Positions 8,914 to 17,656 of a DNA stretch of 64,000 nucleotides are shown here, piece by piece. Source of the DNA: an uncultured Oscillospiraceae bacterium (GTDB lineage: Bacteria > Bacillota > Clostridia > Oscillospirales > Oscillospiraceae); the NCBI GenBank assembly GCA_944387015.1, contig CALXDH010000002.1, positions 1 through 64,000 on the forward strand. Direction: 5' to 3'. Position numbers and translations under genes: made by a program. Every line of letters begins with the position of its first letter. The stretch's first letter is position 1. Under the pieces are notes generated by a model. It ran no database searches and was not told the DNA's origin. It saw only the letters and a list, made by a program, of their open reading frames with translations.

Positions 8914-9351
8914 ATGAGTATTTTGGATGAGCTGAAGAAGTGGACCCACCCCTATGAGGACGAGGACGAGGAATACGACGACTTTGAGGAGCCGACCCGC
9001 CGGGAGTCCGCCTTTGAGGACCGCCGGGTCAAGGCGGAGGAGCGCCACAACAAGGTGGTCAACATCCACGCCACCACCCAGCTGAAGGTGGTGCTGGTGA
9101 AGCCGGAGCGGTTTGAAAACGCCTCCGAGATCGCCGACCATCTCAAGGACAAGCGGACGGTGGTGCTGAACCTGGAGTCCACCAACAAGGACATCGCCCG
9201 GCGGTTGATCGACTTCCTCTCCGGCGTGGCCTATGCCGGCGAGGGCAAGATCAAGAAGGTGGCCGCCAATACATACATCATCACGCCCTATCATGTGGAC
9301 ATCGAGGGCGATCTGATCGATGAGCTGGAGAACAACGGGCTGTATTTTTAA
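8914..9351 (+). CDS. sepF: Cell division protein SepF
   Basis: SepF is a membrane-bound partner of FtsZ that helps align the septum. The 145-residue protein has an N-terminal amphipathic helix (MSILDELKKWTHP), an acidic linker (DEDEEYDDFEEP) and the C-terminal SepF fold with the dimer segment DKRTVVLNLESTNKDIARRLIDF. GGGAGG lies nine bases before ATG 8914; the frame stays open upstream, but that part overlaps yggS and is not homologous. It is followed 18 bp later by divIVA. Confidence 0.94.
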   Translation: MSILDELKKWTHPYEDEDEEYDDFEEPTRRESAFEDRRVKAEERHNKVVNIHATTQLKVVLVKPERFENASEIADHLKDKRTVVLNLESTNKDIARRLIDFLSGVAYAGEGKIKKVAANTYIITPYHVDIEGDLIDELENNGLYF

Positions 9352-9369
9352 CGGAGGGGAGTACGGGAT

Positions 9370-10083
9370 ATGCTGACACCGCAGGAAGTTTCCACCCACG
9401 CCTTTGCCAAGGCGGTGATGGGTGGGTACAATATGGCGATGGTCGATGAGTTCCTGGACGAACTCACGGATGACTATACCGCCCTCTATAAGGAAAACGC
9501 AGCGCTCAAGGCCAAGATGAAGGTCCTGGTGGAGAAGGTGGAGGACTACCGGGCAACGGAGGACTCCATGCGGGCCACGCTGCTCACCGCCCAGAAGATG
9601 GCGGATTCCATCGTCCACGATGCGGAGACCAAGCGGGACGAGATCCTGGCCCAGGCCCAGGCGGATGCCAAGGCCCGGATCGGGGAGCTCCATCAGGAGC
9701 AGGAGGAGGCCGAGGAGCGGCTGCGGCAGGGTCAGCTGGACCTGGCCCGGTTCATTGCCGCCAGCCGGCAGATCTGCCAGCAGGAGCTGGAGCTGCTGGA
9801 GCGGCTGCCGGATCTGCAGGTGGAAGTGGCCGCGGTGCCTACGGAGCCGGCAGTGGAAGAGGAGATCGAAGAGCGGGTCCTCTCTGCCTTTGAGCAGGAG
9901 ACTGCCGCCCAGGAGCAGCCTGCTCAGGCGGAGGAGACTGCCGCGGAAGAGCCTGCCGCCCCGGTGGAGGATTACCCGGAGGGCGATCCCTTCAGCCGTG
10001 AGGAGACGGTCTCCGAGCCCACCCGCCGCATCAATCTCAACGACCTCAAGTTCGGACGGAACTACACCACCGACGGAAAATAA
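9370..10083 (+). CDS. DivIVA domain-containing cell division protein
   Basis: The 237-residue protein starts with the DivIVA lipid-binding domain (LTPQEVSTHAFAKAVMGGYN, then VDEFLDELTDDY), continues as a coiled coil to about residue 150, and ends in an acidic Glu/Ala/Pro-rich tail. DivIVA proteins bind negatively curved membrane at septa and poles and recruit division or cell-wall factors. It is the last gene of the yggS-sepF-divIVA cluster and is followed at once by an intrinsic terminator. Confidence 0.93.
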   Translation: MLTPQEVSTHAFAKAVMGGYNMAMVDEFLDELTDDYTALYKENAALKAKMKVLVEKVEDYRATEDSMRATLLTAQKMADSIVHDAETKRDEILAQAQADAKARIGELHQEQEEAEERLRQGQLDLARFIAASRQICQQELELLERLPDLQVEVAAVPTEPAVEEEIEERVLSAFEQETAAQEQPAQAEETAAEEPAAPVEDYPEGDPFSREETVSEPTRRINLNDLKFGRNYTTDGK

Positions 10084-10090
10084 TCCGGAA

Positions 10091-10118
10091 AAGCGGCTCT
10101 CAGGAGCCGCTTTTTTTC
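10091..10118 (+). terminator. Intrinsic terminator after divIVA
   Basis: Hairpin AAGCGGCTC/GAGCCGCTT followed by a run of T, eight bases past the divIVA stop. It closes the transcript of the division cluster. Confidence 0.88.
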
Positions 10119-10136
10119 AAAAAGGGAGGCCGCGCT

Positions 10137-11015
10137 ATGGAGAAGACCCCTATCGTCGCTTTTTTATACGACTTTGATAAGACCCTCTGCACCACCGATA
10201 TGCAGGACTACGCCTTCATCCCCTCTCTGGGCATGACGCCGGCGGAATTCTGGGCGGAGGCCAACGACTTCGGCCGGGCCAACCGCATCGACGGGATCCT
10301 GGCCTATATGTACACCATGCTCCGGGAGGCCCGGAAGAAGAACCTGCCCTTTACCCGGGCGGATCTGGTGGAGAAGGGCCGCAGCATCGTGCTCTTCCCC
10401 GGTGTGCAGGAGTGGTTTGCGCGCATCAATGCCTTCGGGGAGCGCCAGGGGGTCCGGGTGGAGCATTACATCATCTCCTCCGGCCTGCGGGAGATCATTG
10501 AGGGCTCCTCCATCAGCGGGGCGTTCAAGGAGATCTACGCCAGCGAGTTTTACTATGACGAGACCGGCACGCCGGTGTGGCCCAAGCTGGCGGTGAACTT
10601 CACCGCAAAGACCCAGTTCGTCTACCGCATCAACAAGGGCGTGCTGGACGTGTCCGACGACAAGACCCTCAACGACTCTATGCCCGACGATTCCAAGCGG
10701 GTGCCGTTCACCAACATGATCTACATGGGGGACGGCCTCTCTGATGTGCCCTGCATGAAGATGATGCGGGCCTACGGCGGCCAGGCCATCGCCGTCTACC
10801 AGCCCAGCAACCGCCCCGGCGTGGAGGACCTGCTGGCCAAGGGCCGGGTGGACTTCATCTTCCCGGCGGATTACCGGGAGGGGACCGCCCTGGACACCAC
10901 GGTGAAAAACATCATCCGCCGCATGGCCATCACGGACCGGCTGGCGGAGGAGAACGCGGAGCAGCTGCGCTCCATCGGCGGCGACCTGCTGCCGGATCAG
11001 GTGGGCCTTTTCTAA
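10137..11015 (+). CDS. HAD family hydrolase
   Basis: This is a 292-residue haloacid dehalogenase-superfamily phosphatase. Motif I is FLYDFDKTLCTTD (nucleophile Asp and acid/base Asp), motif II is the SSG in HYIISSGLREII, and motif IV is MGDGLSDVPCMK. It resembles the phosphoserine-phosphatase-like subgroup with a large helical cap (about residues 30-100). The substrate is unknown. It is a monocistronic gene between two terminators, starting after AAAGGGAGG. Confidence 0.87.
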   Translation: MEKTPIVAFLYDFDKTLCTTDMQDYAFIPSLGMTPAEFWAEANDFGRANRIDGILAYMYTMLREARKKNLPFTRADLVEKGRSIVLFPGVQEWFARINAFGERQGVRVEHYIISSGLREIIEGSSISGAFKEIYASEFYYDETGTPVWPKLAVNFTAKTQFVYRINKGVLDVSDDKTLNDSMPDDSKRVPFTNMIYMGDGLSDVPCMKMMRAYGGQAIAVYQPSNRPGVEDLLAKGRVDFIFPADYREGTALDTTVKNIIRRMAITDRLAEENAEQLRSIGGDLLPDQVGLF

Positions 11016-11050
11016 GGGGCCGGGGCCGTGAAAACTGGAAGGGATGTACA

Positions 11051-11081
11051 AAGGCAGAGCCATCTTGGCTCTGCCTTTTTT
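11051..11081 (+). terminator. Intrinsic terminator after the HAD gene
   Basis: Hairpin AAGGCAGAGCC/GGCTCTGCCTT with a four-base loop and a T-run. Confidence 0.9.
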
Positions 11082-11115
11082 CCACAAAAAGACAGAAAAA
11101 TCGGGGAGATTCCCC

Positions 11116-11144
11116 TTTACATCGTGTAGCTATTTTGTTAAACT
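11116..11144 (+). promoter_or_regulatory. Sigma-A type promoter for the XRE/MBOAT operon
   Basis: TTTACA (11116-11121), 17-bp spacer, TAAACT (11139-11144), lying 45 bp before the ATG of the regulator gene in a locally AT-rich stretch. Confidence 0.6.
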
Positions 11145-11189
11145 ATACCCTGCGTATTTAAACGAGAACGCAAAGGAGAGAGAAGAAAC

Positions 11190-11882
11190 ATGGCTTCCAC
11201 CACTGAATTTTCCCGCACGCTGTCGCTGCTGCGGCAGGAGCGGGGCGTATCGCAGCGCACGGCGGCGGGGGACCTGGGCATCTCCCAGGCGCTGCTGAGC
11301 CACTATGAAAACGGCATTCGGGAACCGGGCCTGGCCTTCGTGGTCCGGGCCTGTGATTATTATCACGTCTCCGCGGACTTCATGCTGGGGCGCACGCTGT
11401 CCCGGGACGGCAGCATGCTCTCCTCTGAGGAGGTGCTCAGCGCCGCAGAGCCGGGCAACGTGCTCCAGGGCAGCGTGCTGGCCACCCTCCAGAGCAAGCT
11501 CCTCTCCGGCGCCGTGGGCGTGCTCTTCGGCCTTTTGGGCAAGCTGGGGGACAAGGGCGCCATCAATGCCGCCGCGGCCTACCTGGGCAGCGCCGTCTAC
11601 CAGCTCTACCGCCACCTTTACCGCCACGCCGGGGCCAATGAGGCCTACTTCGCCCTGGATCCCAACGCCTGCACCATGGACGCCGCCCAGGCGGACATGA
11701 AGGTGGCGGAGATCCGCTATGCCCGGAGCCTGCGGACCATGGCCGCCAAAAAGGCGGAGTTCCCGGACCTTTCGCCTGACGCCCTCAGCGATGCCTATCC
11801 CGGCCGCTGCCAGAGCCTGACCCAGGTGCTCAGCACCGCGGATGCCCGGCTGACGGCCCTGACGACGGAGCGTGAGGCATGA
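11190..11882 (+). CDS. XRE-type helix-turn-helix regulator
   Basis: The 230-residue protein begins with an HTH_3 domain (SLLRQERGVSQRTAAGDLGI, then SQALLSHYENGIREPGL) up to about residue 65. The remaining 160 residues are an unrecognised, mostly helical domain, with a hydrophobic stretch (GAVGVLFGLLGKLG) that may be an oligomerisation surface. The start has GGAGAGAG upstream. Its stop overlaps the MBOAT start by four bases (ATGA), so regulator and membrane acyltransferase are translationally coupled. It probably controls its own operon. Confidence 0.83.
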   Translation: MASTTEFSRTLSLLRQERGVSQRTAAGDLGISQALLSHYENGIREPGLAFVVRACDYYHVSADFMLGRTLSRDGSMLSSEEVLSAAEPGNVLQGSVLATLQSKLLSGAVGVLFGLLGKLGDKGAINAAAAYLGSAVYQLYRHLYRHAGANEAYFALDPNACTMDAAQADMKVAEIRYARSLRTMAAKKAEFPDLSPDALSDAYPGRCQSLTQVLSTADARLTALTTEREA

Positions 11883-13309
11883 GTTTTCAATCCCTTTCCT
11901 TTCTCGCCTTTTTGGCGGTGACCCTGGGGGTGTGCCTGCCGCTGGGACGGCGGAACCTCCGGTGGGGCCAGGCGGCGCTGACCCTTTTCTGCCTGGCGTT
12001 CTATGTGCTGGGCGGCGGCTGGGCGGCGCTTTTGGTGCTGCTGGCGGGAGCCGTGGTGACCGTGGCGGCGGTGCGGTATCTGACCTCCGGCGGCAAAACG
12101 GAGAAGCAGCGCCGGGCCGCGGCGGCGGTGGCCATCGTGTGGCACGTTGCGGTGCTGCTGGTCTTCAAGTACACCGGATTTTTCACCGGCGGTGCCGTGG
12201 ACCTGGGCTGGGCGCCTCTGGGACTGAGCTTTTTCACCTTCCAGCAGATCTGGTGCATCAAGGAGGTCTATACTGGCGCCTTCCGGCCGGAGGGTACCGG
12301 CAGCTTCCTGCTCTATGACTTCTTTTTCCCCTCCGTTACCTCCGGTCCCATCCTCAAGCCGGAGAACTTCTTTCCCCAGCTGGCGGAGGGCCGCTTCCTG
12401 CACCCCACGTGGGAGGATGCGGCGGCGGGCGTGTACGCCATTGCTGTGGGCACCATCAAGAAGGTGCTGCTGGCGGACCCCTTCGGCGTGGTGGTGAACA
12501 ACGGCTGGGCGCAGCTGGGCGACCTGAGCGCCCCCGCGGCCTGGCTGGTGATCCTGGGCTACACGCTGCAGCTGTACTTTGATTTTTCCGGCTACTGCGA
12601 CATTGCCGCCGGCCTTGCCCGGCTGCTGGGACTGCGTCTGCCGGTGAACTTTGACTCCCCCTACCGCAGCCTCTCCGTGGGAGAGTTCTGGAAGCGCTGG
12701 CACATTACCCTCACCAGCTTCCTGCGGGAGTGCGTCTACTTCCCCCTGGGCGGCAGCCGGAAGGGGACCGTGTGTACATACCGGAATATTTTCGCCATTT
12801 ATCTCATCAGCGGCTTCTGGCACGGGGCGGGCTGGACCTTCATCGTCTGGGGACTGCTCCACGGCCTGGGCCAGGTGATCGAGCGGATCTGGGGCCCCGG
12901 CCGGGACAAGCTGCCCCGGTGGCTGCGGTGGGGCGTGACGTTCCTGTTTGTCAATGTGGCCTGGGTATTTTTCCGGGCGCCGGACTTCTCCGGGGCATTG
13001 GAACTGCTGGGCCGTGCAGTGAGCGGCGGCCTTGCCAAGCCCGAGGAGTGGCTGTTATCGGGGCTTTTCTCCAAGGAGATCGGCGCGGTGGAGCTGCTGA
13101 TCCCCGGTGCTGCCGACTGGGTGAACATCCTCCGGGTGATCGGGCTGTACGGCATCGGACTGCTGGTGGCTCTGTGGCCCCGGAACACCATCACCCAGAT
13201 GGACCGCTTCCGTCCCACCTTGTGGCGGGGAGCGGTGCTGGTGATCGGGCTGACCTGGTCCATTTTGTCCTTCACCGGCATCACCACCTTTATTTATTCC
13301 AATTTCTGA
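11879..13309 (+). CDS. MBOAT family O-acyltransferase
   Basis: This is a 476-residue polytopic membrane protein of the AlgI/DltB branch. It carries the conserved WKRWHITLTSFLREC segment (H275) and the invariant catalytic histidine in SGFWHGAGWTF (H315). Such enzymes pass acyl (usually acetyl) groups across the membrane to extracellular polymers. The next gene is an SGNH-type accessory protein, the usual partner of AlgI-like MBOATs. The acceptor polymer is unknown; there are no dlt or alginate genes nearby. Confidence 0.92.
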   Translation: MSFQSLSFLAFLAVTLGVCLPLGRRNLRWGQAALTLFCLAFYVLGGGWAALLVLLAGAVVTVAAVRYLTSGGKTEKQRRAAAAVAIVWHVAVLLVFKYTGFFTGGAVDLGWAPLGLSFFTFQQIWCIKEVYTGAFRPEGTGSFLLYDFFFPSVTSGPILKPENFFPQLAEGRFLHPTWEDAAAGVYAIAVGTIKKVLLADPFGVVVNNGWAQLGDLSAPAAWLVILGYTLQLYFDFSGYCDIAAGLARLLGLRLPVNFDSPYRSLSVGEFWKRWHITLTSFLRECVYFPLGGSRKGTVCTYRNIFAIYLISGFWHGAGWTFIVWGLLHGLGQVIERIWGPGRDKLPRWLRWGVTFLFVNVAWVFFRAPDFSGALELLGRAVSGGLAKPEEWLLSGLFSKEIGAVELLIPGAADWVNILRVIGLYGIGLLVALWPRNTITQMDRFRPTLWRGAVLVIGLTWSILSFTGITTFIYSNF

Positions 13310-13319
13310 GGAGGCCGCG

Positions 13320-14420
13320 ATGAAACAAGCATATCGACGCTGGGTCTGCGGCCTTGTGGCGGCGGTGGCGGTGCTGCTGGCGCTGTGCGCCGCCGTGGTG
13401 TATGTTGTGGATCCCTGCTTATACTACCGGATGCCGGACCGCTGGGAGCCGGTGTTTTTCAGTGAGCGATACCAAGCGGCGGGCCTGGCGAAAAATGTGG
13501 AGGCGGATACGGTGCTGGTGGGCACCTCCATGGCGGCCAACTACCGGGCCAGCCAGATCGAGGAGGCCTTCGGCACCTCCGCGGTGCGCATCACCATTCC
13601 CGACGGCTATCTCAGCGAGTTCGACAAGGTGATGGACGTGCTCTTCCGCAGCCGGACGCCCCAGCGGGTGGTGTTCGGACTGGATGTGAACATTCTCACC
13701 CGGGACGAGAGCGGCGTGACTTCCGCCATGCCGGACTACCTCTACAACGAAAATCCCTTTGACGACGCCCAGTATCTTTTGAACAAGGATACCCTCTATT
13801 ACAGCGGCTTCGTTCTGATGAGCAACAAAAGCTGGGGTGGCGGCGAGACGCTGGACGAGGGCTTCACCTGGGACGGCGACATCTGGTGGAACCACATGAC
13901 GGCGCTGGACAACTACGACCGTCCTGACATCCAGCCCACCCAGCCGGTGGAGCCCTATGTGGAAAACGCCAAGGCCAACCTCCAGGTGGTAACGGGCTGG
14001 ATCAGCCAGCATCCCGACACGGAGTTCGACATCTTCTTCCCGCCCTACAGCATCCTCTTCTGGGACAAGACGCAGCGGCTGGGGGAGATGGACGCGGTGT
14101 TCGCCGCCATGAGCACGGCCTGCGAGACGCTGCTGGCCTATGACAATGTACAGCTCTATGCCCCGCTGCTGGATGGGGAACTGGTGCTGAATTTGGACAA
14201 CTACTGCGACTATGTCCACCACTCCAACGAGGTCTGCCAGCGGGTGCTGGACAAGATGACGGCCGGGGAGGACCGCCTCACGGCGGAAAATTGGCAGGAG
14301 ACTCTCGCCAACTGGCAGGCGTTTGTGGTAGACTATAACTACGACCAATATTGGGACCCGGCCTTCTGGCAGGCGTGGAACGCAACGCATGTCAGTGCTC
14401 CCAAGCCCTGGGAGACCTGA
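13320..14420 (+). CDS. SGNH-like membrane-anchored acyltransferase partner
   Basis: The 366-residue protein has one N-terminal membrane anchor (residues 10-31) and an extracellular domain. Two sequence marks point to an SGNH/AlgX-DltD-like esterase or transferase: the GTSM block with candidate nucleophile S70, and the DxxH block D297-Y-V-H300 near the C-terminus. It lies 10 bp after the MBOAT gene. The likely role is transfer of the acyl group from the MBOAT protein to a surface polymer. Whole-family assignment is inference; the motifs are seen directly. Confidence 0.7.
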   Translation: MKQAYRRWVCGLVAAVAVLLALCAAVVYVVDPCLYYRMPDRWEPVFFSERYQAAGLAKNVEADTVLVGTSMAANYRASQIEEAFGTSAVRITIPDGYLSEFDKVMDVLFRSRTPQRVVFGLDVNILTRDESGVTSAMPDYLYNENPFDDAQYLLNKDTLYYSGFVLMSNKSWGGGETLDEGFTWDGDIWWNHMTALDNYDRPDIQPTQPVEPYVENAKANLQVVTGWISQHPDTEFDIFFPPYSILFWDKTQRLGEMDAVFAAMSTACETLLAYDNVQLYAPLLDGELVLNLDNYCDYVHHSNEVCQRVLDKMTAGEDRLTAENWQETLANWQAFVVDYNYDQYWDPAFWQAWNATHVSAPKPWET

Positions 14421-14488
14421 GCGCGGTGCGGGGTCCGGATGAGTGAAATCCCCGGGCGGAGCGCATCCGCCCAACGGAGGTTAACAAT

Positions 14489-16294
14489 ATGACAAAGCAA
14501 TCCAATATCCGCAATTTTTCCATCATTGCCCACATCGACCACGGCAAGTCCACCCTGGCGGACCGTCTGCTGGAGGCGTGCAACGCCGTCTCCGCCCGGG
14601 AGATGGAGGCCCAGCTTCTGGACAACATGGACCTGGAGCGGGAGCGGGGCATCACCATCAAGGCCCGTGCCGTGCGGCTCAATTACCACGCTCAGGACGG
14701 GCAGGACTACGAGCTCAACCTGATCGACACCCCGGGCCATGTGGACTTCAACTACGAGGTCTCCCGGTCCCTGGCGGCCTGTGAGGGCGCGGTGCTGGTG
14801 GTGGACTCCACCCAGGGCGTGGAGGCCCAGACCCTGGCCAACACCTACCTTGCCATGGAGCACGACCTGGAGATTTTGCCGGTGTTCAACAAGATTGACC
14901 TGCCCGCTGCCGATCCGGAGAAGGCCAAGCACGAGGTGGAGGACATCATCGGCCTGCCCGCCATGGACGCGCCGGAGATCTCCGCCAAAATGGGCATCAA
15001 CATCGAGGCGGTGCTGGAGGACGTGGTGAAGAACGTCCCGCCGCCCGCCGGCGACGTGAAGGCCCCCCTGAAGGCGCTGATCTTCGACAGCCAGTACGAC
15101 AGCTACCGGGGCGTCATCGTGTATTTCCGCATCATGGAGGGCACGCTGCGCACCGGCCAGCAGGTGAAGATGATGGCCTCCGGCGCCACCTATCAGGTCA
15201 TTGAGTGCGGCCATTTGCTGCCCCTGGGCATGGAGGCCTGCGAGACCCTGGAGGCCGGTGAAGTGGGCTACTTCACCGCCAGCATCAAAAACGTGAAGGA
15301 CACCCGGGTGGGCGACACCGTCACCGATGCCGCCAATCCCACGGCGGAGGCCCTGCCCGGCTACCGTCCCGTGCAGCCTATGGTGTACTGCGGCATCTAC
15401 ACCGAGGACGGCTCCAAGTACCCGGACCTGCGGGACGCCCTGGAAAAGCTCCAGCTCAACGACGCGTCCCTCTCCTTTGAGCCGGAATCCTCCGTGGCCC
15501 TGGGCTTCGGTTTCCGGTGCGGCTTCCTGGGCATGCTCCACATGGAGGTCATCCAGGAGCGGCTGGAGCGGGAGTTCGATTTGGACCTGGTAACGACCCT
15601 GCCCTCCGTCATCTACCACGTCTACAAGACCGACGGCACCATGGTCACGGTGGATAACCCCCACAACTATCCGGACCCCGCCTCCATCGAGCACGCGGAA
15701 GAGCCCTATGTCAAGGTGAACATCATCGCCCCCAACGAGTACGTGGGCAATATCATGCCCATGTGCCAGGATCGCCGGGGCGAGTTCAAGGATATGCAGT
15801 ATCTGGATACCAACCTGGTGGAGCTCCACTACCAGATGCCCCTGAACGAGATCATCTACGACTTCTTCGACGCCCTGAAGGCCAACACCCGGGGCTACGC
15901 CTCTCTGGACTATGAGCTCTCCGGCTACCGGACCAGTGAACTGGTAAAGGTGGATATGAAGCTCAACGGCGACGGCGTGGATGCCCTGAGCTTCATTGCC
16001 CATAAGGACAAGGCCTACCCCCGGGCCCGGCGGCTTTGTGAAAAGCTCAAGGAGAACATTCCCCGCCAGCTCTTCGAGATCCCCGTCCAGGCGGCCATCG
16101 GCGGCCGGGTCATCGCCCGGGAGACCGTCAAGGCCATGCGCAAGGACGTGCTGGCCAAGTGCTACGGCGGCGACATCACCCGGAAAAAGAAGCTGCTGGA
16201 AAAGCAGAAGGAGGGCAAAAAGAAGATGCGCTCCCTGGGCAGTGTGCAGATCCCGACGGAGGCGTTTCTGGCGGTGCTCAAGCTGGACGAGTGA
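14489..16294 (+). CDS. lepA: Elongation factor 4 (LepA)
   Basis: This is a 601-residue translational GTPase acting on stalled or mis-translocated ribosomes. The G1 box is [11 protein letters not shown]2 is RGITIKA, G3 is DTPGHVDF, G4 is NKID. The C-terminal LepA-specific domain is complete ([20 protein letters not shown], then [19 protein letters not shown]). Length and order match the family. AACGGAGG precedes the ATG. A bidirectional terminator separates it from the convergent arcC. Confidence 0.98.
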   Translation: MTKQSNIRNFSIIAHIDHGKSTLADRLLEACNAVSAREMEAQLLDNMDLERERGITIKARAVRLNYHAQDGQDYELNLIDTPGHVDFNYEVSRSLAACEGAVLVVDSTQGVEAQTLANTYLAMEHDLEILPVFNKIDLPAADPEKAKHEVEDIIGLPAMDAPEISAKMGINIEAVLEDVVKNVPPPAGDVKAPLKALIFDSQYDSYRGVIVYFRIMEGTLRTGQQVKMMASGATYQVIECGHLLPLGMEACETLEAGEVGYFTASIKNVKDTRVGDTVTDAANPTAEALPGYRPVQPMVYCGIYTEDGSKYPDLRDALEKLQLNDASLSFEPESSVALGFGFRCGFLGMLHMEVIQERLEREFDLDLVTTLPSVIYHVYKTDGTMVTVDNPHNYPDPASIEHAEEPYVKVNIIAPNEYVGNIMPMCQDRRGEFKDMQYLDTNLVELHYQMPLNEIIYDFFDALKANTRGYASLDYELSGYRTSELVKVDMKLNGDGVDALSFIAHKDKAYPRARRLCEKLKENIPRQLFEIPVQAAIGGRVIARETVKAMRKDVLAKCYGGDITRKKKLLEKQKEGKKKMRSLGSVQIPTEAFLAVLKLDE

Positions 16295-16332
16295 GTTTTG
16301 TCCTTTGGGCGCATTTGATACAGCGGCACGCA

Positions 16333-16377
16333 AAAGCGCGGCGCCCGGGACATGTTCCCGGGACGCCGCGCTTTTTT
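16333..16377. terminator. Bidirectional terminator between lepA and arcC
   Basis: A long GC-rich hairpin (AAGCGCGGCG..CCCGGGA / TCCCGGG..CGCCGCGCTT, loop CATGT) with A and T runs on either side, placed between convergent genes. Confidence 0.9.
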
Positions 16378-16386
16378 ATGGTTCGC

Positions 16387-17337
16387 TCACGCAAAGGTCA
16401 CCACGGTGCCGGTCTTGCCCTCCAGGGCATCCAGCGCCTTGTCCAGGCTTGTGATGATGGCCTTGCGGTCCGGGTGGGCCCGGACGAACTTCATGGCCGC
16501 CTGCACCTTGGGCAGCATGCTGCCCACGCCGAAGTGGCCCTCGTCCACATAGCGGGCCGCCTCCGCCAGAGTCAGGTGGTTCAGGTCCTTCTGGTCCGGC
16601 TTGCCCCAGCGGATCGCCACCCGCTCCACCTCCGTCAGGATCATCAGCACGTCCGCGTGGACCTGCTCCGCCAGCAGCTCCGCGGCAAAGTCCTTGTCGA
16701 TGACGGCCGCCACGCCGGAGAGACTGCCGTCGGGATGTTCCACCACCGGGATGCCGCCGCCTCCGCAGGTGATGACGATGGTGTCCTCCCAGAGCTTCTG
16801 CACTGCGCTGATCTCCACGATCCGCCGGGGCAGGGGAGAGGCCACCACCTGCCGCCAGCCCCGGCCGGCGTCCTCCCGCATGGCATAGCCCTTTTCCTGC
16901 TCCAGCCGCCGGGCTTCCTCCTGGGAGTAGAAGGCGCCGATGGGCTTGGTGGGGTTCTGAAAGGCCGGGTCGCTCTGCTCCACCACCATCTGGGTGGCCA
17001 GGGTCACCACCGGTACGTTCCGGTTGCGCTTGGCCAGGGCGTAGTGCAGGCACTGCTGGATGTGATAGCCGATATACCCCTGGCTCATGGCGCCGCACAC
17101 ATCAAAGGGCATGGGGGGCACCACGTCCTTGGCGGTCTCGCTGGCCAGGACGATCCGGCCCACCTGGGGACCGTTTCCGTGGACCACCGCCATTTCGTAG
17201 CCGGCGCAGCTGATGTCGGCGATGCGCTCGCAGGTGCGGCGCACCACCTCCAGCTGGGCCTCGGCGGTGGAGTCGCTGTCTTTGGACTGCAGGGCGTTTC
17301 CGCCCAGGGCGATGACGATTCTGGGATTGCAATTCAT
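16387..17337 (-). CDS. arcC: Carbamate kinase
   Basis: Carbamate kinase interconverts carbamoyl phosphate plus ADP with ATP plus carbamate. The 316-residue protein has the family marks RIVIALGGNAL, AVVHGNGPQVG, the ATP-site segment CGGGGIPVV and the late segment FGVGSMLPKVQAA. The frame is open much further upstream, but ATG 17337 is right: AAGGAGGA lies just before it and homology begins there. No arcA or argF is adjacent. It faces away from carAB, which makes the same metabolite, and both share the 319-bp intergenic region. Confidence 0.95.
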   Translation of the reverse strand: MNCNPRIVIALGGNALQSKDSDSTAEAQLEVVRRTCERIADISCAGYEMAVVHGNGPQVGRIVLASETAKDVVPPMPFDVCGAMSQGYIGYHIQQCLHYALAKRNRNVPVVTLATQMVVEQSDPAFQNPTKPIGAFYSQEEARRLEQEKGYAMREDAGRGWRQVVASPLPRRIVEISAVQKLWEDTIVITCGGGGIPVVEHPDGSLSGVAAVIDKDFAAELLAEQVHADVLMILTEVERVAIRWGKPDQKDLNHLTLAEAARYVDEGHFGVGSMLPKVQAAMKFVRAHPDRKAIITSLDKALDALEGKTGTVVTFA

Positions 17338-17656
17338 AGGGATTCCTCCTTGGCAGGTGAACAGTTTTCCATGCTCAGTGTGCCCGGATTCCGGGGCGCT
17401 ATGCGCAAAGAGCGGCGCCGCGGCAGGTGAAAAGCACCATATTTTGGCGTCCAAGCGGGGCATCGGACCAAAAAAGGTCGGCCTTTGCACAAATGCACAA
17501 AAAGTCGTACCTATTTTGCCCGAAAGTCTATGGGAAACTTTGCGCAGAATCGGGGGGAGGGAATTGACTGTTTTGGGAAAAACCGTCATAATAAATGCTA
17601 AATGCGTGTAAATTCGTCGGACTGTGACCTGACAGGACAACAGGCGGGAGGAGATC
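17338..17656. other. arcC-carA divergent intergenic region
   Basis: It holds the carA promoter (17564-17592), a tandem 8-bp repeat TGCACAAA x2 (17486-17501), and GACC-N6-GGTC (17466-17479). I see no clear minus-strand promoter for arcC, no pyr attenuator and no convincing ArgR box. Confidence 0.5.
17564..17592 (+). promoter_or_regulatory. Promoter of carA-carB/dapF
   Basis: TTGACT (17564-17569), 17-bp spacer, CATAAT (17587-17592). The leader is about 55 nt and has no obvious terminator or antiterminator structure. Confidence 0.7.

Noticed and set aside
17461-17510. ArgR or PyrR-type control site between arcC and carA
   Set aside because: Only a tandem TGCACAAA and a GACC/GGTC pair are seen; neither fits the consensus well enough.
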